Positions 17,604 through 25,661 of a stretch of 64,000 nucleotides of DNA are shown piece by piece (within the stretch, counting starts at the first letter, position 1; each line of letters starts with the position of its first letter). Source of the stretch: Bacillota bacterium (GTDB lineage Bacteria; Bacillota; Clostridia; Christensenellales; SZUA-584). The notes below the pieces were generated by a model that was not told where the DNA came from, ran no database searches, and saw nothing but the letters and a program-made list of their open reading frames with translations. The stretch lies in assembly GCA_023399095.1 (NCBI GenBank), contig JAEWQS010000134.1, positions 1 through 64,000 on the forward strand. Direction: 5' to 3'. Position numbers and translations under genes: made by a program.

Positions 17604-19319
17604 TTACTCCTTTGTCTTTAGATACTTCTCCATTAGGCAGCCACCCTCAAGGTACTTCGCCGTCACACACATCTTACACCGCTTACATTTGGCATCGCTA
17701 ATGTGGTAAGCCCCGCCGATAATCGAAATTGCCCCATGTCGGCATAAGGATTCACATTTTAAACAGCGTCGGCAGGCATTATACTTCTTAATTTGGTAGC
17801 CCGCCATACGTTGTAATTCCTCGTGCTTAGCTACATTCATGGTCTTGACTTTTACCGAGTACTCAAATCCCTCTTGCGAGAAAGGCTGAATAGAGAGTAT
17901 CGGAACGTTGGTTTTCAAATCTACTACAATTGTTTCATTGATGAGTTTACGACCAAGGTCAGAAGCAATCCGTCCAAATGGTATAAACAGTTCAATAAAG
18001 CTATCATCAATCGGTTTATTAAGTTGATAAACCTTCGCGTTATCTTCAGTGGTGCAGTTGGTGTAACGGATTTTAATATCCTTTGCAGCTTCCACACCAT
18101 TTCCGCCTTGACGAGCCTTCCATGAACCGGATTCAATGTATTCTTCTGCATCAGGCTTGCCTATGCGTTCTGCAAAACTAATTAAGAAAGTACGCCACTT
18201 CTCAAATTGCTGTGGCATGTAAATCTGCGAGAGAAATTGCGCCCTTGCGCTATTATTCGGGCAACACCAGCAACCAACACGGTCATAACCAAGTCGATAA
18301 GCCTCGTTAAAGTCCAGTTCCTCACCTAAAATGTAAAGCCAAATATCAATGTCTTTCCATAGAAAGATGGGAGAAGCCACCTTTTGTTTTTGAATTTTGA
18401 CCGACTCAGCATTATCCTCAATGCGGTTGTACTTACTCCTGCTAACTGACTCACATTTGCGAATCCCATAAAAAGTTAAAATGTCTTTGTCGCGGTACAT
18501 GCTATTAAGGACACGGGTTATTGGGCCCGTTTTAAACATTGAGCAGCACCAACGTAGCATCCGAGCCGGCGGGCCAATATCGTCACAGACCTTATAAAAA
18601 TCCTGATCTTTATTGATTGCAGTTTTAAAGATCGCTCGCGGATTTCTCGATCTAAAACGCTGAGCATATTCAAGTGTTAAAGGAAATTCAAGCGTCGTAT
18701 TACCAAAAATATGAACTAGGCTCGCGTCACTTAAAGCGCGTGAAGTTAAGTCCGCTGTCACTGTAGAGTCTTTGCCACCCGAAAAAGATATTACAATGCT
18801 TTCATGCGGATAACCTTTAGCTGCATACTGAACAAATGAATATGCTTCATCAACAATATAATTAAGCCGTGCCTTATTCGCTTCAATAAATTGCGCTATA
18901 TTAACATTGAAAAAAGCATAATTGTTTTGGGCTTTGTAATTCTCCAAGGAATCTTGAATTATATCAGCAGATAGCCTTCGATAAAAATTGGAATTTATCG
19001 ATATCGATTTTCCATCAATATAGTACCTGTTTTTGGATGCCCATACGCTTTGATTAATATATGCTAAAGGCTTTCCCTGAACAATTTCGACTAAAAGTCT
19101 TTCTTCTGGAAATACGGGGCGTAAGTCTGCACAAAGATATGTGGTGCTACGGTGACATGTCGGGCAAATATCTTTATCAATTCTATTTGTAAAATTGACA
19201 ATTGGTACTTTGCAATTGTCACACCAATATACTTCGCTGGGAATATCTCTCTCCGTCGATTTCCCACATAACTCACATTGGGCGCTTTGGGTTTCGCGAT
19301 TACAGTATTTACACCACAT
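17604..19319 (-). CDS. sspD: PAPS-reductase-like ATP pyrophosphatase, SspD/DndC-like
   Basis: 571 residues. Domain order: two N-terminal zinc ribbons (WCKYC ... CELC and WCDNC ... CPTC), a PP-loop ATP pyrophosphatase/PAPS reductase domain with SFSGGKDST near 181 and WCCSMFKTGP, then a C-terminal ferredoxin-like region (CRRCLKCESLC and CKRCKMC). The PP-loop enzyme activates DNA for sulfur insertion in Dnd/Ssp systems. The attached zinc ribbons and ferredoxin part make it longer than plain DndC and suggest built-in electron transfer. AAGGAGGTG precedes the ATG. First gene of the operon. Confidence 0.82.
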   Translation of the reverse strand: MWCKYCNRETQSAQCELCGKSTERDIPSEVYWCDNCKVPIVNFTNRIDKDICPTCHRSTTYLCADLRPVFPEERLLVEIVQGKPLAYINQSVWASKNRYYIDGKSISINSNFYRRLSADIIQDSLENYKAQNNYAFFNVNIAQFIEANKARLNYIVDEAYSFVQYAAKGYPHESIVISFSGGKDSTVTADLTSRALSDASLVHIFGNTTLEFPLTLEYAQRFRSRNPRAIFKTAINKDQDFYKVCDDIGPPARMLRWCCSMFKTGPITRVLNSMYRDKDILTFYGIRKCESVSRSKYNRIEDNAESVKIQKQKVASPIFLWKDIDIWLYILGEELDFNEAYRLGYDRVGCWCCPNNSARAQFLSQIYMPQQFEKWRTFLISFAERIGKPDAEEYIESGSWKARQGGNGVEAAKDIKIRYTNCTTEDNAKVYQLNKPIDDSFIELFIPFGRIASDLGRKLINETIVVDLKTNVPILSIQPFSQEGFEYSVKVKTMNVAKHEELQRMAGYQIKKYNACRRCLKCESLCRHGAISIIGGAYHISDAKCKRCKMCVTAKYLEGGCLMEKYLKTKE

Positions 19320-19408
19320 AAGATCACCTCCTTACGCAAATTTTTCTCTGTTCTTAAATAAAGCAGGTTGCAAAACGTTTAATCGCAACCACAAAGTTTA
19401 TCAAAATG

Positions 19409-19437
19409 ATTGTATCATATTACCTGTCCAAAAGTAA
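19409..19437 (-). promoter_or_regulatory. Possible promoter of the phosphorothioation operon
   Basis: TTACTT (19432-19437), 17 bp, then TACAAT (19409-19414), read leftward about 90 nt before sspD. The -35 is weak. No operator-like repeat is seen nearby. Confidence 0.4.
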
Positions 19438-19483
19438 GGACTATGACGGAATATGTTGAATTTTAACAGAGCATATATATTGT

Positions 19484-21142
19484 TTACTTTCTACTTGGGC
19501 TTCCATAATAAAGAATCTCCCATTTCCCACCGCTGCCTTCGCCCCAAAGTTCCTTTATCCGAACACATCCCTGGCTTGAACTTGCCTCTATGATCATCCC
19601 ATTTCCAATATAAATCGCTACATGATGAATTTCCTTATACCTCCCGCAATTGCATCCGTTTTTCCGCCAGAAGATCACGTCCCCGGGCCTTAGCTGGTCT
19701 TTGGAGATGATCATGTCGTTATTCACACAATACCGCGCCTGCTCAGCCGCTGTCGCCGCCTTATACGACGTTACTCCTGCCTGCTGATAAGCCCATCTCA
19801 CCAGATAGCTACAATCCACATAACTACCTTGTCCGCGTTTAGCCATCGAATACGGGTCACCCAGTCGTGTCAATGCATAACGGACGATATCTCCGCCAAT
19901 GTCATTCGGAAGACTGTTCCGTATCGCCTCAAGCTCCTGTGCAGTCAGTCCGCCGTAGCAATCAATCCCGATCAGCGCAATGAACATATGGTGATATTCA
20001 GGGACCATCATCTCTTCCAGCATCTCATTCTGCTCATCCGAAAAACCATATCTTTCTGAAGCATCCGAATAGCTTTCTGAAGATATGCTGACATGCACGG
20101 TCGTCTTCTCGACAGGTTCCGCCTCTTCATCATCAGGATCGGTCTCTTCTATGGTTTCTGTTTTGATTGAGACCTTGTTCATCTCCCAATAGATGTCCTT
20201 AAGCATCTGCTTTTTCTCTGATGTTACCGTTGCGACCTCGGTCGGTTCCGCTTCATTCATGGTAGCTTTGACCGCATAGATTCCCAATACGTCCACCCAG
20301 TTGTTAACGCTTTCGCTATCCCCGTCAATGCCGCTATCGTATACTACCGAGACATTATCATGGCCTGCTGAGGCATTGGATACCTGCTGATCAACATATA
20401 CGCTGAAATCACCGCTGATTTCCGCAATAGCCTGCGACATCGGAATCATATTTGCCTCGCCGGTTTCTTCATTGGAATAGAATAACCCGAAAGCCGAATT
20501 CACGATAAACAGAATCGCACCCACGACGATGACCATGACAAGGACAACCCACCCGCCCGCAGCGATAGCTGTAACTAATGATTTAATCGTCATCGCCACT
20601 GCCTTTACCGCCGCTGCTGCCGCCTTAGCCAGCAGCTTAATTGCCGTTGCAGCCGCTTTTGCCGCTGCCTGAGCCGCGCGTATCGATAGCTTAGCCGTCG
20701 CATGTGTTGTTTTGGCGGCAGTCTTTGCCGCCTGCGCACTGGTTTTAATCGTCCGCGTCGTTGCTTTTACGGTATGCTTGGCCGTCTTCACGCTCTTATC
20801 AACCGTCTTGATCGTTCCTTTCATAGCCTGCTTGGCTGACCTGCGCCCTGCCTTGCTCGCATTCTGCTGAAACTGCTTTTTAAGCGCCTGTCTGCTGCGG
20901 TTGGCGATCTGCTTTGACGTGTTAAAAGTTTGATTGGCTGCTTTATGTGCGACGTCAGAAGCCTTCCCCAATACCTGGTCGGTTGCGTAATTTTCAGGCG
21001 TATTGTGAGTATCTTTTGAATTGATCTCCTTAGCCTTATCTCGTGAATTCACCAAAGTGTTTTTCATATGCTGGGGCAGACGGGCGGCTTGATCCAAGAC
21101 CTTGGGCTTATCCGTTTTTGGTTTTGTCCGTATATCCTTCAT
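19484..21142 (-). CDS. NlpC/P60 cell-wall hydrolase of the conjugation apparatus
   Basis: 552 residues. The N-terminal part is Ala/Lys/Thr-rich with many AKTAAKT-type repeats forming a long amphipathic helix, followed by one membrane helix (GGWVVLVMVIVVGAILFIV). The C-terminal NlpC/P60 domain has the catalytic Cys in VDCSYLVRW (about 443) and His in HHVAIYIGNG. It is the VirB1-like peptidoglycan hydrolase that opens the wall for the transfer channel. Start at the second ATG (21142) because AGAGG abuts the first. A terminator-like hairpin precedes it; VirB4 is upstream. Confidence 0.88.
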   Translation of the reverse strand: MKDIRTKPKTDKPKVLDQAARLPQHMKNTLVNSRDKAKEINSKDTHNTPENYATDQVLGKASDVAHKAANQTFNTSKQIANRSRQALKKQFQQNASKAGRRSAKQAMKGTIKTVDKSVKTAKHTVKATTRTIKTSAQAAKTAAKTTHATAKLSIRAAQAAAKAAATAIKLLAKAAAAAVKAVAMTIKSLVTAIAAGGWVVLVMVIVVGAILFIVNSAFGLFYSNEETGEANMIPMSQAIAEISGDFSVYVDQQVSNASAGHDNVSVVYDSGIDGDSESVNNWVDVLGIYAVKATMNEAEPTEVATVTSEKKQMLKDIYWEMNKVSIKTETIEETDPDDEEAEPVEKTTVHVSISSESYSDASERYGFSDEQNEMLEEMMVPEYHHMFIALIGIDCYGGLTAQELEAIRNSLPNDIGGDIVRYALTRLGDPYSMAKRGQGSYVDCSYLVRWAYQQAGVTSYKAATAAEQARYCVNNDMIISKDQLRPGDVIFWRKNGCNCGRYKEIHHVAIYIGNGMIIEASSSQGCVRIKELWGEGSGGKWEILYYGSPSRK

Positions 21143-21172
21143 ACTCATCCTCTTTCCGGCAGGCAGCAAAAA

Positions 21173-21196
21173 GCCGGGGAGATCTTTCTTCCCGGC
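21173..21196 (-). terminator. Hairpin between virB4 and the NlpC gene
   Basis: GCCGGG pairs with CCCGGC and is followed by TTTTTGC on the minus strand, 31 nt before the NlpC start codon. One of the repeated leader hairpins of this element. Confidence 0.65.
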
Positions 21197-21209
21197 TCTG
21201 CCGCTTGCC

Positions 21210-23552
21210 TTATTTCTTAAGCTTTTTTATTTCATCCGGTTTGGTCGTCATAAGCCTGTACAGCTCAGTATCCTTCGGGAACTTATCAGTGAACGGCACA
21301 ATGGACGCCATGCACTTGATCAATCCTTGCCCGGCCTCCGCATTTGTGATATACGACAGCTGCGTTTCCGAAATGTTGAGCAGCTTTGCAAGCTCCATCC
21401 GATCCGTTGGGGCCTGATTGAGCATCACGATAAACTCGGAGTTCGCGAGCATCGTGCGCGCCGTGACGGATTTGAGGCAATCCTCGACGTTTTGGGTGAT
21501 ACCCGTCGCCAGAGCGCCATCCTTTCTGAACTGTTTCCATGATTCGGACAGGAAGCTACTCGAGAGCTCATTCCCAAAGAAGATATGCATCTCGTCGATA
21601 AACACATGCGTCCGCTTACCCTTTTCACGGTTCCGCGCGACGCGGTTACGGATCGCGTCCAGCATCACCAGCATACCCACAGTTTTAAGCTGTTTGCCAA
21701 GGTCGCGGATACCGTACGCGATCAGACGGTTGTCCACATCCACATTTGTCTGGTGTGCGAACACGTTCAAATTGCCGTTCGTCACCATCTCAAGCGACAG
21801 CGCGATGTCTTTCGCCTGCGGCTCCTGCTGCTTCTTCAGCTCTTCATAGAGATCTTTGAGTGTCGGCGGCTTCAGGGTATAGTTGCTCTTCAGGTACTGT
21901 CTGTACACGTTGGTCATGCAGCGGTCAATCACAGACTTTTCTCTGGCCCCGAGCTTGCCCGTACCCACGAGCTGTTCACAAAACGATAGCACAAACTCGC
22001 TCTTGGAGATCAGCGGATTGTCCGAATCGCTGTAGCCTGCCGACATATCCATCGCGTTGATGTGATGCTTGGAGGATTCCGACACCTCGATCACTGTACC
22101 ACCAAGACCACGAATCAGTGGTGCATATTCATTTTGCGGGTCGGCGATGATCACATCATCTTCCGTGGAAAGTATCAGGTTGGCAATCTCCCGTTTGGCG
22201 ACGAACGACTTGCCGCTGCCGCTTACGCCCAGAATAAAGCCATTGCCGTTGAGTAACAGCCGCCTGTTGGCGATGATCAGGTTCTTTGAAATGGCATTCT
22301 GACCATAGTAGATGCCGCCCGTGTCCATGATCTCCTGCGTCCGGAAGGGCATGAGTACCGCAACGGCTTCGGTGGTCATGGTGCGTAGAACATCAATCCG
22401 GCGCTGTCCGTACGGCAGTACGGTATTGAGCCCGTCGTACTGCTGCCACTTGAGCGAGGACATCTGGCACATATGCTTCTTGGCCACCGACAGGATGCTC
22501 TCCGTATCAGACTCAAGCTGCTCCTTGGTATCGGCCACATGCACGAGCGTTACGACGATAAACATCATGCGCTGATCGCGGCTGGTCAGGTCATCGATGT
22601 ACTCCTTGGTTTCCTTGCGCTGCTGTTCGATATCATACGGCAGCACGGCGGAGAAGTTGTTGTTCTGGTTCTGCTTTCTCTGCCAGTTCGCCGCGTTGGT
22701 CTCGATTCCAAGCAGCGTGTTTTGCGCGAGTTTGACCGCCTCGTCGGTCGGCACAGGGAGTATGTCGATGGACAGCATCATGTTCCGGTTCAGCTCCATG
22801 AGCTCGGTGATAAACGAATCCTTGATGTAGGACGCATACTCACGCAAATAAAGCACTCTGGCATGCCTGTTATCAATCTGAAAGCTATCCTTATCGAACT
22901 CAATACTGTCCGGGCAGATATAGTCCCGAATGTCATGGCCTTTCTGCAGCGTATCCTTGAGGTTGAAGTGATAGCTTGTTTCCTCGCCGATGCGGAAGAA
23001 ATCGTGGAGGATGCGCAGTCGCTCTCCGGCATCCAACTCTACGGCACGCGAGGAAAGCTGCGCCAGCCTTGAGGACAGCTCGTTATGAATGCGGTTGAAG
23101 TAGCTCCTTGCTTCCTCGATGCTCTTTTTCCGCACGCTGACCGTGATATACTTTTCCTGAACGATGCTGTTGTGGCTGCCCGTCGCTTTGTCCATCAGCA
23201 TGGCGTTATACTCTTTTCTGAATCGGTCGAGATTATCTCCCTTCTCACTGATGAGGATCGAGTTTTCGAAATCGACCTGATTGAGCCTGCGGTTATTGAT
23301 CGTGAGCTTCGTCGTCGCGCCCACGTCCAGCGAATTCAGTAAATCGGAATAGTCAAGGAACATCGCCTTCTTATCCTCATCCGAGGCAACACTGTAGTTG
23401 ATGTCGTCGAAGCGCCAGCACTTTGAATACTTGCCTCCCACCAGAAATATACCGTCCGGCCACATGTGCCTAATCGGTATGGATTGCTGGACGCTCTGCG
23501 GCACGGTGAACCGCTCCTTGTCCTGCTTTAAAAGTCTCTGAAAAAACAACAT
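21210..23552 (-). CDS. virB4: VirB4-like conjugation ATPase
   Basis: 780 residues. Walker A ILGVSGSGKSFVAKRE near 446, Walker B HVFIDEMHIFF near 655, and a C-terminal TGITQNVEDCL typical of VirB4/TraE family motors. It powers assembly and substrate passage of the type IV secretion channel at the membrane. The start codon overlaps the PrgI-like stop (TAATG), so the two are translationally coupled. Full length for the family. Confidence 0.93.
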   Translation of the reverse strand: MLFFQRLLKQDKERFTVPQSVQQSIPIRHMWPDGIFLVGGKYSKCWRFDDINYSVASDEDKKAMFLDYSDLLNSLDVGATTKLTINNRRLNQVDFENSILISEKGDNLDRFRKEYNAMLMDKATGSHNSIVQEKYITVSVRKKSIEEARSYFNRIHNELSSRLAQLSSRAVELDAGERLRILHDFFRIGEETSYHFNLKDTLQKGHDIRDYICPDSIEFDKDSFQIDNRHARVLYLREYASYIKDSFITELMELNRNMMLSIDILPVPTDEAVKLAQNTLLGIETNAANWQRKQNQNNNFSAVLPYDIEQQRKETKEYIDDLTSRDQRMMFIVVTLVHVADTKEQLESDTESILSVAKKHMCQMSSLKWQQYDGLNTVLPYGQRRIDVLRTMTTEAVAVLMPFRTQEIMDTGGIYYGQNAISKNLIIANRRLLLNGNGFILGVSGSGKSFVAKREIANLILSTEDDVIIADPQNEYAPLIRGLGGTVIEVSESSKHHINAMDMSAGYSDSDNPLISKSEFVLSFCEQLVGTGKLGAREKSVIDRCMTNVYRQYLKSNYTLKPPTLKDLYEELKKQQEPQAKDIALSLEMVTNGNLNVFAHQTNVDVDNRLIAYGIRDLGKQLKTVGMLVMLDAIRNRVARNREKGKRTHVFIDEMHIFFGNELSSSFLSESWKQFRKDGALATGITQNVEDCLKSVTARTMLANSEFIVMLNQAPTDRMELAKLLNISETQLSYITNAEAGQGLIKCMASIVPFTDKFPKDTELYRLMTTKPDEIKKLKK

Positions 23553-23884
23553 TATCTTTCTCCCTTCAGTATTGTTTTTACGTACAGGTTTTCAGCTTTA
23601 AATACCAGCTTCTTAGGCATGAGGAATTCAGACTTGACCCATGCCGCGATGAACTGTTCTGCTTTCATGCCGTGGTACCGGATGAACCCCATTGCGGCAA
23701 ATGGCGCAGCCCCGAGTATGCACAGCCAGCTGACTGTTTCGGTCCCCAAGACCTTTTGCAGCCCGAAGTACAGCAGCACGGCGATGCCGACCGCCAGTAC
23801 TGAAAAAACGAACTGCCGTATGGACAGCCCGAAAAAAACGGCTTCGGTGTATTCCCGAATTTCCTTTGGTATCTTAATCTCCAT
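23552..23884 (-). CDS. PrgI/TcpE-like membrane protein
   Basis: 110 residues starting MEIKIPKEIREYTEAVFFGLSIRQF, the usual opening of PrgI-family proteins. Two hydrophobic helices follow (FSVLAVGIAVLLYFGL and VSWLCILGAAPFAAMGFI). In Gram-positive conjugation these sit in the membrane with VirB4. GGAGG is 7 nt before the ATG at 23884. An upstream hairpin (GCAGAC/GTCTGC, about 23911-23935) separates it from the divergent small gene. Confidence 0.88.
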   Translation of the reverse strand: MEIKIPKEIREYTEAVFFGLSIRQFVFSVLAVGIAVLLYFGLQKVLGTETVSWLCILGAAPFAAMGFIRYHGMKAEQFIAAWVKSEFLMPKKLVFKAENLYVKTILKGER

Positions 23885-23974
23885 GATTGTTCCTCCAATG
23901 TGATAAATCCGCAGACTTGCTTTTTTGTCTGCTTCATAGATAATGAAAGCAAGAAAAAACAGGAGGTCAGCCAT

Positions 23975-24238
23975 ATGCCATACATCTCACTGCTCATACT
24001 CTTGCTCATGATTGTTGTGAACTTGATTTTTAGGTTTGCGTCGTTGTTTCGGCTCACGATACCCGTGTTGTACGCCATCGCCGTTCCGATCTTGCTCCCG
24101 GACTGGCTGCACCAAAATGAAACGCTCGTGACGGTAATCTGGTTTGCGCTGATTGGCCTTGTGATCTTAAGCTGGGTGATAACCATCCGAAAGAGAATCC
24201 GGCTTAGGCATGCTCAAACGGACAACGTACAAAGCTAA
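23975..24238 (+). CDS. Small membrane protein on the opposite strand
   Basis: 87 residues with hydrophobic helices (ISLLILLLMIVVNLIFRFASLF, IPVLYAIAVPILL, VIWFALIGLVILSWVI) and a basic tail. AGGAGG lies 8 nt before the ATG, which argues for a real gene although it reads against the transfer operon. It overlaps the TrbL stop by 4 bases and diverges from PrgI. Its function is unknown. A role at the transfer channel, in entry exclusion or as an antisense block of the operon are all possible. Confidence 0.65.
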   Translation: MPYISLLILLLMIVVNLIFRFASLFRLTIPVLYAIAVPILLPDWLHQNETLVTVIWFALIGLVILSWVITIRKRIRLRHAQTDNVQS

Positions 24239-25062
24239 AGCCCAAGCATCTCACGTACCACACGGTCAGACATTTTCACAGCGCCGGTGAGCACCAAAAG
24301 GTTGAAGATCAACTCGCCCACGTACGCCCACACGATGCTCACGGCGCTGGCATCCTCAGCAATCTCGGGCGGTGACGCCGCGAACACGCTGAAGATGATG
24401 CAGGCGAGTACGATGATCGCGCCTTCCATGCAGACAGCGGCATAGCTTTTCAAAAAGCTTTTGCCGATTTGAGATGTGGGTTCGCCCGCGAAGGTTGAAA
24501 TCGGTATCGGGGCGATGGCTGTGTAAAGATACAGCCGGAAGAACCGACCGTACACGCTCATGATCATGATGAACGACAGCACCGTGATGAATATGCCGCC
24601 GATGAGCGTTAATGCCCAAAGCGGTATCGAGTCCCAAAACCCCACCTCGTTGATCTTCTGCACGATGATGTCCGGCAGCACGATATTGTTCTGCGCGCCT
24701 GAACCGACGGCATTCATTGCTGTAGACATAATTCCCTGCACGATTCGGAAGAACGCCATCATGATATCAAGCCCGTACGTGACGACGGCTTTGGCCAGCA
24801 CGAACCGGATGAATATCTTTAGTGCTACCTCCGGCCGCTTGATTTCTGCAAAGCTGCCGCATGTCCGAATAACACCGGCCACAAAGAACAGCACTAAAAG
24901 TGCCAGTCCGATGGCCTTGAGCGCGTCGTTGATAGTCATGATGACGTTCCAGATATCGCCGCCCTTGAAGTTCTCGGGGGATTGTGTGATGATCTGCCAT
25001 ATTTCAGACAGCTTTTGATTCCATGTATCAAGTGCATTATTCAGGTTGTCGATAATGCCCAT
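24235..25062 (-). CDS. TrbL/VirB6-like channel protein
   Basis: 275 residues with about six hydrophobic helices (for example AIGLALLVLFFVAGVI, WALTLIGGIFITVLSFIMIMSVYG, AAVCMEGAIIVLACIIFSVFA). It matches the TrbL/VirB6 proteins that form the inner-membrane part of conjugation channels. AGGAGG lies 7 nt before the ATG. It sits in the normal order between the small Maff2-like protein and PrgI. Confidence 0.85.
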   Translation of the reverse strand: MGIIDNLNNALDTWNQKLSEIWQIITQSPENFKGGDIWNVIMTINDALKAIGLALLVLFFVAGVIRTCGSFAEIKRPEVALKIFIRFVLAKAVVTYGLDIMMAFFRIVQGIMSTAMNAVGSGAQNNIVLPDIIVQKINEVGFWDSIPLWALTLIGGIFITVLSFIMIMSVYGRFFRLYLYTAIAPIPISTFAGEPTSQIGKSFLKSYAAVCMEGAIIVLACIIFSVFAASPPEIAEDASAVSIVWAYVGELIFNLLVLTGAVKMSDRVVREMLGL

Positions 25063-25122
25063 ATCCTGCCTCCTGTCTTTGAGGCAGACCTGCTCTTTAA
25101 CAGCTCTGCCTACGCAATTTCA

Positions 25123-25347
25123 TTACCGGCAGGGTTCATCTCTGCCGGGCGTTTTGTCCTTAATCACGCCATACTTGTCATCCACATAAAAGCGACCGAC
25201 GAAGGGATTAAAAATAGCGGAGCAGCGCACACCGCCAAACTCCGCCACATACTTGTTATCGCCGGTCTTTTCCACAATCGTCGCTTCCCGCAGCTCGCCG
25301 TCCAGCGAGTGGATGTGCATGGGCTCTGTTATCGGAAGGTTGAACAT
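25123..25347 (-). CDS. Small conserved-type protein of the transfer operon
   Basis: 74 residues, mostly beta-like (EATIVEKTGDNKYVAEFGGVRCSAIFNPFVGRFYVDDKYGVI). No family recognised. Such a short protein often sits between the Maff2-like and TrbL genes in Clostridia elements. An upstream in-frame ATG at 25353 overlaps the preceding stop (TGATG), but GGGAGG is better spaced (9 nt) for 25347. Confidence 0.65.
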   Translation of the reverse strand: MFNLPITEPMHIHSLDGELREATIVEKTGDNKYVAEFGGVRCSAIFNPFVGRFYVDDKYGVIKDKTPGRDEPCR

Positions 25348-25352
25348 ATGCA

Positions 25353-25661
25353 TCAGCCTCCCGTGATGAGATTCAGAATCTCTTTGGCGAAGGTGATGAT
25401 CACGCCGCCTGCCAGCGTCAGAAAGCCGTTAGCGCGCTGCGACGGATCGTGGCTCTTGAGCGATAAACCCACCTGTACGATACCGAACGCCAGCAGGATA
25501 AGACCGATAGCACGGATCAGACCGAATATGAAATCAGACAGGTTAGTAACCACCTGTATCGGGTCGTCATCGGCTGCAAAGGCCGTCACCGAGATAGAGA
25601 GCACCAGCACAAGGGCACAGAAGGCGCTGAAAAGCAGCCTCATTCTTTTGGACATCTTCAT
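25353..25661 (-). CDS. Maff2-like small membrane protein (VirB2-like position)
   Basis: 102 residues: signal-like N-terminus (MRLLFSAFCALVLVLSISVTAFAADDD), then two hydrophobic segments (FIFGLIRAIGLILLAFGIVQVGL and GFLTLAGGVIITFAKEIL). Size and layout recall the Maff2 family, and by position a pilin-like VirB2 role is possible. The start codon overlaps the VirD4 stop. Confidence 0.78.
   Translation of the reverse strand: MKMSKRMRLLFSAFCALVLVLSISVTAFAADDDPIQVVTNLSDFIFGLIRAIGLILLAFGIVQVGLSLKSHDPSQRANGFLTLAGGVIITFAKEILNLITGG

Noticed and set aside
20600..20900. Ala/Lys/Thr repeats as a DNA repeat array or CRISPR
   Set aside because: The periodicity is from low-complexity helical protein in the NlpC gene; units are not exact at DNA level. 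No CRISPR array was seen in the window.
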